From contig DIVC01000032.1 of the NCBI GenBank assembly GCA_002423905.1, positions 1 to 6,216 of the forward strand: DNA of 6,216 bases, written 5' to 3'. The translations under genes and the position numbers were made by a program. Under the pieces are notes generated by a model that saw only the letters and a program-made list of their open reading frames with translations, was not told the DNA's origin and did no database searches. This stretch comes from Idiomarina sp. UBA6142. Its GTDB lineage: Bacteria; Pseudomonadota; Gammaproteobacteria; Enterobacterales; Alteromonadaceae. Positions 1 to 6,216 of the stretch are shown here, one piece after another. Numbering within the stretch: the first letter of the stretch is position 1; every line of letters begins with the position of its first letter.

Positions 1-1403
1 ACCGCCAGGATTAAGCCAAAATAGCTCATCATTGGGGTGATAATATTGGTGACCGAGTCGCCAATACGGTAGGCCGCTTGAATAACTTCTGGGGCGTAAC
101 CAATCAGCATCAGCATCGGAATGAAAATTGGTGCAAAGATGGCCCACTGTGCCGACGCTGAACCTAATGATAGGTTCACGAACGCACACATGAAGATAAA
201 CACCACAAACAATAACGGCCCAGTTAAGCCGATGTTCTGGAGGAATTCGGCGCCATTTACGGCAAAAATAGTACCGAGATTGGTCCAGCCGAAAAATGCC
301 ACAAACTGCGCGGCAAAGAACACCAACACGATGTACATGCCCATGGTGCTCATGCTGTCTGACATGGCGTCAATGACATCACGGTCGGTGCGCATGACTT
401 TGGTAATGCGGCCGTAAACATAACCGGGAATGGCAAAGGTAATAAAAATAAATACCACAATACCTTGTAAGAAAGGCGAGTTAGCCACCAAACCGGTTTT
501 TGGGTCGCGCAAGATGCCATCGACCGGAACAATAGTCCAAGCTAATAATGCCGCAAGTACTAAGAACGCTAGCAATGCACCCCATAAGCCGCGTTTTTCC
601 AAAGCGGTTAGCGCTTCAATGGTTTGTTCTTTTAAGTTAATGGTGGCTTCTTTAGGGTTATATTTGCCAAGTTTCGGCTCAACGATTTTTTCAGTAACAA
701 AAGTACCCATCAGGGCAATCAAGAAGGTCGATGCCGCCATAAAGAACCAGTTCGCCTCGGCACCGACTACGTAGTCAGGATCGAGCAAATTGGCCGCCTG
801 AGTGGTGATGCCGGCTAATAACGGATCAACTGTACCGATGGCTAAGTTAGCGCTGTAACCGGCCGAAACACCCGCAAAGGCGGCAGCTAAACCAGCTAGA
901 GGGTGGCGACCAAGGGAGTGGAAGATCATCGCTGCCAGCGGTACCAGCACTACATAGCCCAATTCAGCCGCAGTATTTGAGATCACCCCAGCGAACACCA
1001 CGGCTACCGTGACTAAACGCGGTGGGGCGTTCATGACGAGGCCGCGCATCATGGCCGATAACATGCCTGAACGTTCGGCAATACCTACACCAAGTAACGC
1101 AACCAACACTGTGCCTAAGGGGGTGAAGCCGGTGAAGTTGGTGACTAGGCCCGTGACAATACGCTGCAAACCTTCAGCATTCAGCAAGTTAACTACTTCA
1201 ATCACGCCGCCACCGGGGCGCGGATCTTGTGCCGTTACACCAAAATAGCTGGCAATACCGCTACCAATAACGATAGCAATAGCGAATAAAGCGAATAGGG
1301 TAATGGGGTGGGGCAACAGGTTACCAAGATACTCAACGGTGTCTAAGAAACGGGTAAAGCCACTGCGCTTAGCGCTGTTCGGTTGCTGCGGTGATTGCGT
1401 CAT
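1..1403 (-). CDS. AbgT-family inner-membrane transporter, 3' end cut off by the window
   Basis: I translated the open frame running from an ATG at 1403 to the left edge: 467 residues with no stop, so the C-terminus is missing (family proteins are about 510-520 aa). The protein is very hydrophobic, with membrane segments near residues 33-54, 130-160, 219-236, 272-292, 311-330, 353-372 and 393-412, interrupted by re-entrant-looking polar stretches. Residues linked to transport in the crystallised homologues MtrF and YdaH all appear to be present, and their positions match MtrF numbering as I recall it: Asp193 (in GTVDPLL), Asn410, Ser417, Trp420, Pro438, Arg446 and Asp449. Known members take up p-aminobenzoyl-glutamate (E. 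coli AbgT) or export folate-pathway metabolites and sulfonamides (MtrF, YdaH); which applies here cannot be told from sequence. A GGAG at 1414-1417, 10 bases before the ATG, supports this start; an ATG further upstream (1419) hits a stop after 16 codons. No abg hydrolase genes are visible nearby. Family call is firm, substrate unknown. Confidence 0.93.
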   Translation of the reverse strand, partial: MTQSPQQPNSAKRSGFTRFLDTVEYLGNLLPHPITLFALFAIAIVIGSGIASYFGVTAQDPRPGGGVIEVVNLLNAEGLQRIVTGLVTNFTGFTPLGTVLVALLGVGIAERSGMLSAMMRGLVMNAPPRLVTVAVVFAGVISNTAAELGYVVLVPLAAMIFHSLGRHPLAGLAAAFAGVSAGYSANLAIGTVDPLLAGITTQAANLLDPDYVVGAEANWFFMAASTFLIALMGTFVTEKIVEPKLGKYNPKEATINLKEQTIEALTALEKRGLWGALLAFLVLAALLAWTIVPVDGILRDPKTGLVANSPFLQGIVVFIFITFAIPGYVYGRITKVMRTDRDVIDAMSDSMSTMGMYIVLVFFAAQFVAFFGWTNLGTIFAVNGAEFLQNIGLTGPLLFVVFIFMCAFVNLSLGSASAQWAIFAPIFIPMLMLIGYAPEVIQAAYRIGDSVTNIITPMMSYFGLILA

Positions 1404-1445
1404 GCAGACTCAGCTCCATTATTGTATGTTGTTATTTGAAGGCCG

Positions 1446-1451
1446 ATTGTA
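1446..1451 (-). promoter_or_regulatory. Possible -10 element for the AbgT-family gene
   Basis: On the minus strand this reads TACAAT, five of six matches to the sigma-70 -10 consensus, preceded directly by GGTG. It would give a leader of roughly 35 bases that retains the GGAG ribosome site. No convincing -35 hexamer lies 16-18 bases upstream, because that position falls inside the terminator stem of the upstream gene. A second TACAAT at 1421-1426 would start transcription at about the ribosome site and is less likely. Motif seen; function inferred. Confidence 0.35.
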
Positions 1452-1455
1452 CACC

Positions 1456-1484
1456 AAAAAAAACGGCGCCACAGGCGCCGTTTT
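1456..1484 (-). terminator. Intrinsic terminator of fadE
   Basis: Bases 1460-1470 and 1474-1484 form a perfect 11-bp inverted repeat with a GC-rich core (ACGGCGCC / GGCGCCGT) around a 3-base loop. Read on the minus strand, the stem is followed by an unbroken run of eight T, the first five overlapping or abutting the stem base. It begins 17 bases after the fadE stop codon at 1501-1503, so it is placed to end the fadE transcript before the AbgT-family gene. On the plus strand only four T follow, so it should work mainly in one direction. Confidence 0.92.
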
Positions 1485-1500
1485 CGATTAATTGCAGCAC

Positions 1501-3969
1501 TTAGGCCGCATTAGGAGCCGCTTTGGGCTTTTTCTTCGTATGCGCTAACGCATAGTCGCGGGCGGCTTTGCCTGCCATCAAGTCTTCAGGAGCGAAGTCA
1601 TCGACATTGATGGTGCGCAAACGACCTTCTTCGGCACGAATGAGGAGCGCCACGTCGTCGTCGTTCAACACCCCTAGCTCTTTGCCTTTGGCAGCGATCT
1701 TATCCAGGAAGATAAAGCTCATGCGTTGATTCGCGGCTTTACGCACGCGGTCAAATAGCTCTTCCGCTTTGATAATATCGCGCAAGGTGGTTTCTAGGTA
1801 ACCAAATGCACCGTCCGGACTTAGGAACTGTCCGGCACCTAAACGCTCGCGTGAGGCGTTCGGTTTCAGCAACAATTTAGCGACTTTATGATCGAGTTTA
1901 TCGCTCGGGCGTTTTGCTATGCGGCCAAATGGGTACATCACCACTTTCAAGGCTTTGCCGATGCCACCGAAGTTATCCAGCAGCGCCAGCTGACTTTCTT
2001 GGAGTTTGTATAACGTGTCTTGCAGTGCCCAGTGAACCAACGGCAGGTCGTCTTTCTGACGGCCTTCTTCGTCAAAGCGTTTCAAGGTTGCAGACGCTAA
2101 GTATAAGTAGCTCAGCATGTCACCTAAGCGTGCAGAAATACGTTGCTTGCGCTTCAAGGTTCCACCTAAAACGGCCATGGCCACATCCGATAGCAAGGCT
2201 AAGTTGGCACTAAAGCGGTTCATCTGTTGGTAATACTGAGCAGTGCTGTCGCCAAATGGCGCCGAGCTTAAGCGCCAGCCACCGAAGCCTAATACCAATG
2301 AGCGTACGAAGTTGCTCATGGCGAAGCCAATATGGCCAAACAGCGCTTTATCGAAGCGTGCTAAGCCGGCGGCGTTATGCTCAGCCGAGGCTAACATTTC
2401 TTCCAGTACATAAGGATGGCAACGGATAGCCCCTTGACCATAGATCATCAAGTTGCGGGTTAGAATGTTGGCACCTTCTACCGTAATGGCAACCGGCACG
2501 CCTTGATAGCCGCGACCTAAGTAGTTGTTTGGCCCTAAGCAGATACCTTTACCACCATGAATGTCCATGGCGTCGTCCATGCGGGCGCGCAATTTTTCGG
2601 TCATGTGGTATTTGACAATGGCAGAAATCACCGATGGCTTTTCACCTAAATCGATGGCTTTGGTCGAGAAACGCGTGACCGCATCCATCAAGTAAGCGTC
2701 GCCAGCAAGGCGAGCTAGTGGCTCTTCCACACCTTCCATTTTACCAATAGGTAATTTGAACTGCCGGCGAATGTAAGCATAAGCACCAGTTGCTAAGGCT
2801 ATGGATTTCACCCCACCGGCGCTGTTTGATGGCAGTGTGATGGCACGGCCTACTGACAGACACTCAACCAGCATACGCCAGCCTTTACCGGCCATTTCTT
2901 GACCGCCTATGATGTAATCAAGGGGTACGAAAACGTCTTTACCGCTCAACGGACCATTTTGGAATGGCACGTTTAACGGAAAGTGGCGACGACCAATGTT
3001 TAGGCCTTTGGTATCACGTGGAATAAGCGCTGCGGTAATACCGAGCTCAGCCTTGTCACCGAGTAACTGCTCGGGGTCGTACAGTTTGAAGGCCAAACCA
3101 ATCACCGTAGCAACCGGCGCAAGGGTGATATAGCGCTTATCGAAATTCAGTTTAATACCAACAATTTCTTCGCCTTGCCATTGGCCTTTACACACCACGC
3201 CAGAATCTGGAATAGAACCGGCATCGGAGCCCGCTTCTGGGCTTGTCAGGGCAAAGCAAGGGATCTCTTCACCTGACGCCAAACGCGGCAAGTAATGGTC
3301 CTTTTGTGCTTTGGTACCATAATGCTGCAATAACTCGCCCGGGCCTAAGGAGTTCGGTACGCCAACAGTCGAGGCAAGCACGGTGCTAGCACCAGAAAGC
3401 TTTTGCAAGACGCGCGATTGGGCAAACGCAGAAAACTCTAAACCGCCATATTCTTTCTTGATAATCATGGCAAAAAATTTGTGGTCTTTCAGGTATTGCC
3501 ACACGTGTTCAGGCATGTCTGCCAGCTCGTGGGTGGCTTCCCAGTCATCCAGCATTTTACAAACTTCTTCAACCGGGCCATCCAAGAACGCTTGCTCTTC
3601 AGCAGTTAACTCAGATTTCTGAATGCTGTGCAGTTTCTTCCAATTCGGTGCGCCACGGAACAAATCGCCTTCCCACCAGGTGGTGCCAGCATCAATCGCA
3701 TCGCGCTCAGTATCCGAAATCTCTGGCATAATCTTGCGATAGGTGGCAAGAATGGACTTGCTGAGCACACCACGACGGAATGCTGTGACATTGAGTGGCA
3801 CCAGCACTAGGGCCAAAAGAACCCATAGCACCACGCCAACAGCACCGATCATGTTGCCGACAGCAAATAGACCAACGAGGACTAAACTCGTGATCAGCAA
3901 ACTGCTGCGGTAATATAATAAGCCAGCAAAAATAGCTAGCGTGGCGATGATCCAAAGCGTTGTAAACAT
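1501..3969 (-). CDS. fadE: Membrane-anchored acyl-CoA dehydrogenase FadE
   Basis: FadE catalyses the first step of fatty acid beta-oxidation, FAD-dependent oxidation of acyl-CoA to trans-2-enoyl-CoA. The 822-aa product is close in length to E. coli FadE (814 aa) and agrees with it nearly throughout. In order: two to three hydrophobic segments at residues 2-19 and 24-61 (membrane anchor), a linker with [14 protein letters not shown] (91-104), the acyl-CoA dehydrogenase N-terminal and middle domains with [15 protein letters not shown] (238-252), the helical C-terminal dehydrogenase domain with GGKGICLG (472-479), and the DUF1974 FadE C-terminal region from about 520 to 800. Glu498 in [10 protein letters not shown] sits where acyl-CoA dehydrogenases carry the catalytic base. 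The tail is Lys/Ala-rich ([11 protein letters not shown]). GGAG at 3976-3979, six bases before the ATG, fixes the start. It is followed by an intrinsic terminator and preceded by a FadR-like operator, so it is probably a single-gene unit repressed by FadR and induced by long-chain acyl-CoA. Confidence 0.97.
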   Translation of the reverse strand: MFTTLWIIATLAIFAGLLYYRSSLLITSLVLVGLFAVGNMIGAVGVVLWVLLALVLVPLNVTAFRRGVLSKSILATYRKIMPEISDTERDAIDAGTTWWEGDLFRGAPNWKKLHSIQKSELTAEEQAFLDGPVEEVCKMLDDWEATHELADMPEHVWQYLKDHKFFAMIIKKEYGGLEFSAFAQSRVLQKLSGASTVLASTVGVPNSLGPGELLQHYGTKAQKDHYLPRLASGEEIPCFALTSPEAGSDAGSIPDSGVVCKGQWQGEEIVGIKLNFDKRYITLAPVATVIGLAFKLYDPEQLLGDKAELGITAALIPRDTKGLNIGRRHFPLNVPFQNGPLSGKDVFVPLDYIIGGQEMAGKGWRMLVECLSVGRAITLPSNSAGGVKSIALATGAYAYIRRQFKLPIGKMEGVEEPLARLAGDAYLMDAVTRFSTKAIDLGEKPSVISAIVKYHMTEKLRARMDDAMDIHGGKGICLGPNNYLGRGYQGVPVAITVEGANILTRNLMIYGQGAIRCHPYVLEEMLASAEHNAAGLARFDKALFGHIGFAMSNFVRSLVLGFGGWRLSSAPFGDSTAQYYQQMNRFSANLALLSDVAMAVLGGTLKRKQRISARLGDMLSYLYLASATLKRFDEEGRQKDDLPLVHWALQDTLYKLQESQLALLDNFGGIGKALKVVMYPFGRIAKRPSDKLDHKVAKLLLKPNASRERLGAGQFLSPDGAFGYLETTLRDIIKAEELFDRVRKAANQRMSFIFLDKIAAKGKELGVLNDDDVALLIRAEEGRLRTINVDDFAPEDLMAGKAARDYALAHTKKKPKAAPNAA

Positions 3970-3989
3970 GCTTTACTCCGTCTCTTGAT

Positions 3990-4006
3990 TAGAGGTCTGA
4001 CCAGTA
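3990..4006 (-). promoter_or_regulatory. FadR-like operator in the fadE leader
   Basis: The minus strand reads TACTGGTCAGACCTCTA here. It contains the core CTGGTCNGACC that characterises gammaproteobacterial FadR sites (as upstream of E. coli fadBA and fadL), built on the perfect dyad GGTC-T-GACC at 3994-4002. It lies 21-37 bases upstream of the fadE ATG, between the likely transcription start and the ribosome site, a position suited to repression. FadR binds such sites when free and releases them when bound to long-chain acyl-CoA. The fadR gene itself is not in the window. Motif is seen; binding is inferred. Confidence 0.82.
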
Positions 4007-4013
4007 AATGAGA

Positions 4014-4027
4014 TACCTTAAAAGGTA
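4014..4027. repeat. Perfect palindrome TACCTT-AA-AAGGTA
   Basis: A 6-bp perfect inverted repeat with a 2-base spacer, lying 7 bases beyond the FadR-like site on the side away from fadE. Its right arm coincides with the best -10 candidate of the fadE promoter. It may be a second operator or a chance dyad in AT-rich promoter DNA; there is no T run or long stem to make it a terminator. Confidence 0.5.
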
Positions 4028-4050
4028 GTCGCTTTAGCGCTATTTTTCAA
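4022..4050 (-). promoter_or_regulatory. Possible sigma-70 promoter of fadE
   Basis: On the minus strand TTGAAA (4050-4045, five of six to the -35 consensus) is followed after exactly 17 bases by TACCTT (4027-4022), a weak -10 with three of six matches. Transcription would start near 4015, putting the FadR-like site at about +9 to +25. The weak -10 makes the exact placement uncertain. Confidence 0.35.
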
Positions 4051-4074
4051 GTGAAATTTGAACAAGCGTTTGAA
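4045..4074. repeat. Three TTTSAA units at 12-bp pitch
   Basis: TTTCAA at 4045-4050, TTTGAA at 4057-4062 and TTTGAA at 4069-4074 begin exactly 12 bases apart. Read on the minus strand, 4072-4060 gives CAAAC-GCTT-GTTCA-like spacing (CAAAC, four bases, GTTC), a partial match to the PsrA box described as (G/C)AAAC-N2-4-GTTT(G/C). The array lies between fadE and the divergent DUF3108 gene, upstream of both. It could be a regulator-binding array or chance in AT-rich DNA. Confidence 0.4.
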
Positions 4075-4154
4075 ATTCTAAACCTATACGTAAATGTGCG
4101 GTCATAAGATGACTTGCTAAAGCACCAGTCGCATGAACAGGAAGCAAATTTATC

Positions 4155-4808
4155 ATGAAGTTAGCGTTATTAATGGTGACCAGTCTGTGGCTAACCATGC
4201 CAGCGTATGCCACTGCAGAACTGACCCCTTACAGTGCCAGTTATCAGGTATTGCGCAGCGGTTCAGACTATGGCGATGCGGTGCGCGAACTCAAACAAGG
4301 GCCAGACGGGTTGTTCTCGCTGTACACTGAAACTGAGATCTCATGGATGTTTTTGACCGATCGCCGGCGCTACTGGTCCAGCTTTGAATGGCAGGAACAG
4401 CAGATTGTGACCCGCAGTTTTTCATACAAACGCTCTGGTTCTGGGCGTAATAGACAATTCAACGGTACTTATGAGCCAACCGAACGGGTATTGGATGAAG
4501 CCGCCATGTTGGAACAGTTGCGAGTTGACCTACAAGATCCTAGCCGTACTCAATTTCGTTACAGCATGATTGATGCCAAAGGTGAGGTCGACCAGCATCT
4601 TTATGTGCGTGCTGAAGCAGAATTACTGCGCTTACCTTATGGCGATGTTGAGAGCATTAAGATCATTCGAGTGCGCGAACACAGTACTCGTGAAACGCTC
4701 TACTGGTTCGCCCCGCAGTTAGCATTTGTGCTGGTTAAAATGCAGCAAATAGAAGATGGTGACGAAGTGGCTACCTTGGTATTGCGCAGGCTAGTGCGCC
4801 ACGATTAG
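4155..4808 (+). CDS. Secreted DUF3108-family protein of unknown function
   Basis: The 217-aa product starts with a typical Sec signal peptide: MK, a hydrophobic core at residues 3-15, and AYA at 17-19, giving probable cleavage after Ala19. There is no cysteine anywhere, so it is not a lipoprotein and has no disulfides; it is presumably periplasmic. The mature part is rich in beta-strand-like alternation and aromatic residues, with YSASYQVLRSG (26-36), SFEWQ...SFSYKRSG (76-95) and ETLYWFAPQLAFVLVKMQQ (180-198), the pattern of the DUF3108 family, which is known from genes next to purN in other gammaproteobacteria. No catalytic motif is recognisable and I assign no function. AGGAAG at 4139-4144, 10 bases before the ATG, supports this start. 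It runs divergently from fadE and converges on purN, its TAG overlapping the purN stop codon. I found no confident promoter for it. Confidence 0.88.
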   Translation: MKLALLMVTSLWLTMPAYATAELTPYSASYQVLRSGSDYGDAVRELKQGPDGLFSLYTETEISWMFLTDRRRYWSSFEWQEQQIVTRSFSYKRSGSGRNRQFNGTYEPTERVLDEAAMLEQLRVDLQDPSRTQFRYSMIDAKGEVDQHLYVRAEAELLRLPYGDVESIKIIRVREHSTRETLYWFAPQLAFVLVKMQQIEDGDEVATLVLRRLVRHD

Positions 4809-5449
4809 TCGGCAGCGTAACCTTGCGAACCAAGCAGCGCGCCATCAAGTTCTGCGCCGTTTGTAGTTAACCGCAAGCGTCCACTGCATAACCAATGAAC
4901 CACCAGCGGATAAATGCCGTGTTCTTGCACTAGCACCCGTTGCTGTAAATCGTCAGCGCTATCTTCCGGAAAGATGGGCACGGTCGCCTGCAAAATCACC
5001 GGGCCACCATCGAGCTCTTCGGTCACAAAATGCACACTCACGCCATGCTCACTATCACCAGCGTCCAGCGCCCGTTGATGGGTGTGAATACCTTTGTATT
5101 TCGGCAGTAGGGATGGATGAATATTGAGCATGCGGCCCTGATAATGACGGGTAAAGCCAGCGGTTAAAATACGCATAAACCCAGCTAACACCACCACATC
5201 GGGCTGAAAGCTATCGACTAACTGTTGCAATGCGGCATCGTAGTGTTCGCGCTCGGCAAAGTCACGATGGGAGAGCACCGCGGTAGCAACGCCGGCTGCT
5301 TGTGCTTTCGCCAGACCACCGGCATCGGCACGGTTACTAATCACCGCCACCACATCACCAGCAATTTTTCCGGCTTGGCTGGCGGCAATAATAGCCTGCA
5401 TATTGCTACCAGAACCGCTAATTAAAATCACAATGCGCTTGTTGCTCAT
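4805..5449 (-). CDS. purN: Phosphoribosylglycinamide formyltransferase (GAR transformylase) PurN
   Basis: PurN transfers a formyl group from 10-formyltetrahydrofolate to glycinamide ribonucleotide, the third step of de novo purine synthesis, in the cytoplasm. The product is 214 aa, against 212 in E. coli, and is alike along its full length. Visible motifs are the phosphate-binding loop SGSGSN (11-16), [11 protein letters not shown] (85-95), [13 protein letters not shown] (108-120) and EELDGGPVI (144-152). The catalytic residues Asn109, His111 and Asp147 correspond to E. coli Asn106, His108 and Asp144. The ATG overlaps the purM stop as ATGA, and no good ribosome site precedes it (the bases before it read AATCAGCGC), which points to translation coupled to purM. 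Its stop codon overlaps that of the convergent DUF3108 gene. Confidence 0.98.
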   Translation of the reverse strand: MSNKRIVILISGSGSNMQAIIAASQAGKIAGDVVAVISNRADAGGLAKAQAAGVATAVLSHRDFAEREHYDAALQQLVDSFQPDVVVLAGFMRILTAGFTRHYQGRMLNIHPSLLPKYKGIHTHQRALDAGDSEHGVSVHFVTEELDGGPVILQATVPIFPEDSADDLQQRVLVQEHGIYPLVVHWLCSGRLRLTTNGAELDGALLGSQGYAAD

Positions 5450-6216
5450 GCGCTGATTTCGACCCGCGCATCATTGTCGCCGCGCGCGGCCACGTGGCCA
5501 ATCACCCACGCTCGCTCGCCATGTTGTTGCAAAATACCTAACGCTTCATCGACCTGCGCGCCCGGCAGCGCAATAATCAAGCCAACGCCACAGTTAAAGG
5601 TGCGGTACATTTCGCGAGTGGTGACGTTACCTTGTTGCTGCAACCAGTTGAAAATAGCCGGCCATTGCCAGCTATCGCCGTCGATGACAGCTTTGGCGTC
5701 ATTGGGTAACACGCGTGGGATATTTTCCCAGAAACCACCACCGGTAATGTGCGAAATAGCATGGGCTTCGCAGCGCTCAAGCATAGCTAAAACTGATTTC
5801 ACATAAATACGTGTTGGCGCCATCAAATGTTCGGCAAGTACTTTATCGCCGAGCATTTCGGTGCGCACATCGGCCCCGCTTACTTCAATAATTTTGCGAA
5901 TCAGCGAGTAACCATTGGAATGCGGACCGGAAGAGGCCAAGGCAATTAAGGCATCGCCAGGAGCTACTTTGGTACCATCAATAATGCGTTCTTTTTCCAC
6001 CACACCGACACAGAAGCCAGCAATGTCGTAGTCGCCATGCTCGTACATGCCTGGCATTTCTGCCGTTTCACCGCCAATCAGTGAGCAGCCAGCTTGCAGG
6101 CAGCCTTCGCCAATACCGGTGACCACGTCGGCAGCAACGTCAACGTCTAGTTTGCCCGTGGCGTAGTAGTCGAGAAAGAATAGCGGCTCCGCGCCTTGCA
6201 CGATCAGGTCGTTCAC
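5446..6216 (-). CDS. purM: Phosphoribosylformylglycinamidine cyclo-ligase (AIR synthetase) PurM, 5' end missing
   Basis: PurM closes the imidazole ring, converting formylglycinamidine ribonucleotide and ATP to aminoimidazole ribonucleotide, the fifth step of de novo purine synthesis. The visible 256 residues match E. coli PurM from about its residue 92 to the end, so roughly 91 N-terminal residues, including the SGTDGVGTK region, lie beyond the right edge. The first codon seen, GTG at 6216-6214, is an internal valine (VNDL in E. coli), not a start. Conserved stretches are [16 protein letters not shown] (43-58 of the fragment), [11 protein letters not shown] (95-105), [16 protein letters not shown] (156-171) and [10 protein letters not shown] (203-212). 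The gene is intact in the window and overlaps purN by four bases. Its promoter, and any PurR site, would be outside the window. Confidence 0.98.
   Translation of the reverse strand: MNDLIVQGAEPLFFLDYYATGKLDVDVAADVVTGIGEGCLQAGCSLIGGETAEMPGMYEHGDYDIAGFCVGVVEKERIIDGTKVAPGDALIALASSGPHSNGYSLIRKIIEVSGADVRTEMLGDKVLAEHLMAPTRIYVKSVLAMLERCEAHAISHITGGGFWENIPRVLPNDAKAVIDGDSWQWPAIFNWLQQQGNVTTREMYRTFNCGVGLIIALPGAQVDEALGILQQHGERAWVIGHVAARGDNDARVEISA

Noticed and set aside
1421..1426. Second TACAAT (minus strand) as the -10 element of the AbgT-family gene
   Set aside because: Transcription would begin at about the GGAG ribosome site, leaving no usable leader; the upstream copy at 1446-1451 fits better.
121..1491. 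Plus-strand open frames at 121-417, 430-774, 1009-1248 and 1303-1491
   Set aside because: They lie antisense to the AbgT-family coding frame or across its terminator. Their products are low-complexity and rich in Lys, Asn, Thr and Pro, with no recognisable domain, as expected of antisense shadows.
1914..3955. Open frames within fadE on both strands (1914-2213, 3383-3622, 3606-3791, 3628-3810, 3707-3955)
   Set aside because: All fall inside an intact, strongly conserved fadE reading frame and resemble no known protein.
1501..3969. fadE and the AbgT-family gene as one operon
   Set aside because: They share a strand and are only 97 bases apart, but a strong intrinsic terminator lies between them and no functional link is evident.
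4070..4096. Possible plus-strand promoter for the DUF3108 gene starting with TTGAAA at 4070-4075
   Set aside because: The hexamer 17 bases downstream is AATGTG, too far from a -10 consensus to support a promoter call; the TATACG at 4085-4090 has unsuitable spacing.
4133..4330. 65-aa plus-strand frame starting upstream of the DUF3108 gene
   Set aside because: It runs out of frame through the signal peptide and early part of the DUF3108 gene, and its product has no recognisable features. The GGAAG fits the ATG at 4155 better, being too close to or overlapping the 4133 start.
5225..5806. Frames at 5225-5425, 5474-5806 and 5577-5780
   Set aside because: These are shadows of purN and purM, whose own frames match E. 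coli proteins along their length.

Overview
The window looks like ordinary chromosome from a gammaproteobacterium, most likely a marine member of the Alteromonadales (Idiomarina, Alteromonas or Shewanella relatives). This rests on four things: a long membrane-anchored FadE-type acyl-CoA dehydrogenase close to the E. coli protein along its whole length, a FadR-type operator in its leader, a purM-purN pair with E. coli-like proteins, and a DUF3108 gene beside purN. The genus is an inference; no rRNA or other marker gene is present.

Layout: (1) bases 1-1403, minus strand, the first 467 codons of an AbgT-family membrane transporter whose C-terminus lies beyond the left edge. (2) Bases 1404-1500, a short spacer holding the intrinsic terminator of the next gene and a possible promoter for the transporter. 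(3) Bases 1501-3969, minus strand, complete fadE (822 aa). (4) Bases 3970-4154, a divergent regulatory region with a FadR-like operator, two perfect short palindromes and a 12-bp-periodic TTTSAA array. (5) Bases 4155-4808, plus strand, a secreted DUF3108 protein of unknown function. (6) Bases 4805-6216, minus strand, purN (complete) and purM (5' end missing), overlapping by four bases in the order purM-purN. No base falls in a gene-free stretch longer than 300.

Function: purM and purN are two steps of de novo purine synthesis and are almost certainly co-transcribed and translationally coupled. fadE carries out the first oxidation step of fatty acid beta-oxidation and appears to be controlled by long-chain acyl-CoA through FadR. 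The AbgT-family gene is separated from fadE by a strong terminator and need not share its regulation. The DUF3108 gene runs divergently from fadE and meets purN tail to tail, with the two stop codons overlapping. I see no mobile element, CRISPR array, RNA gene or defence system. The points of real interest are the fadE regulatory region and the uncharacterised DUF3108 protein; I did not find an obvious undescribed system.
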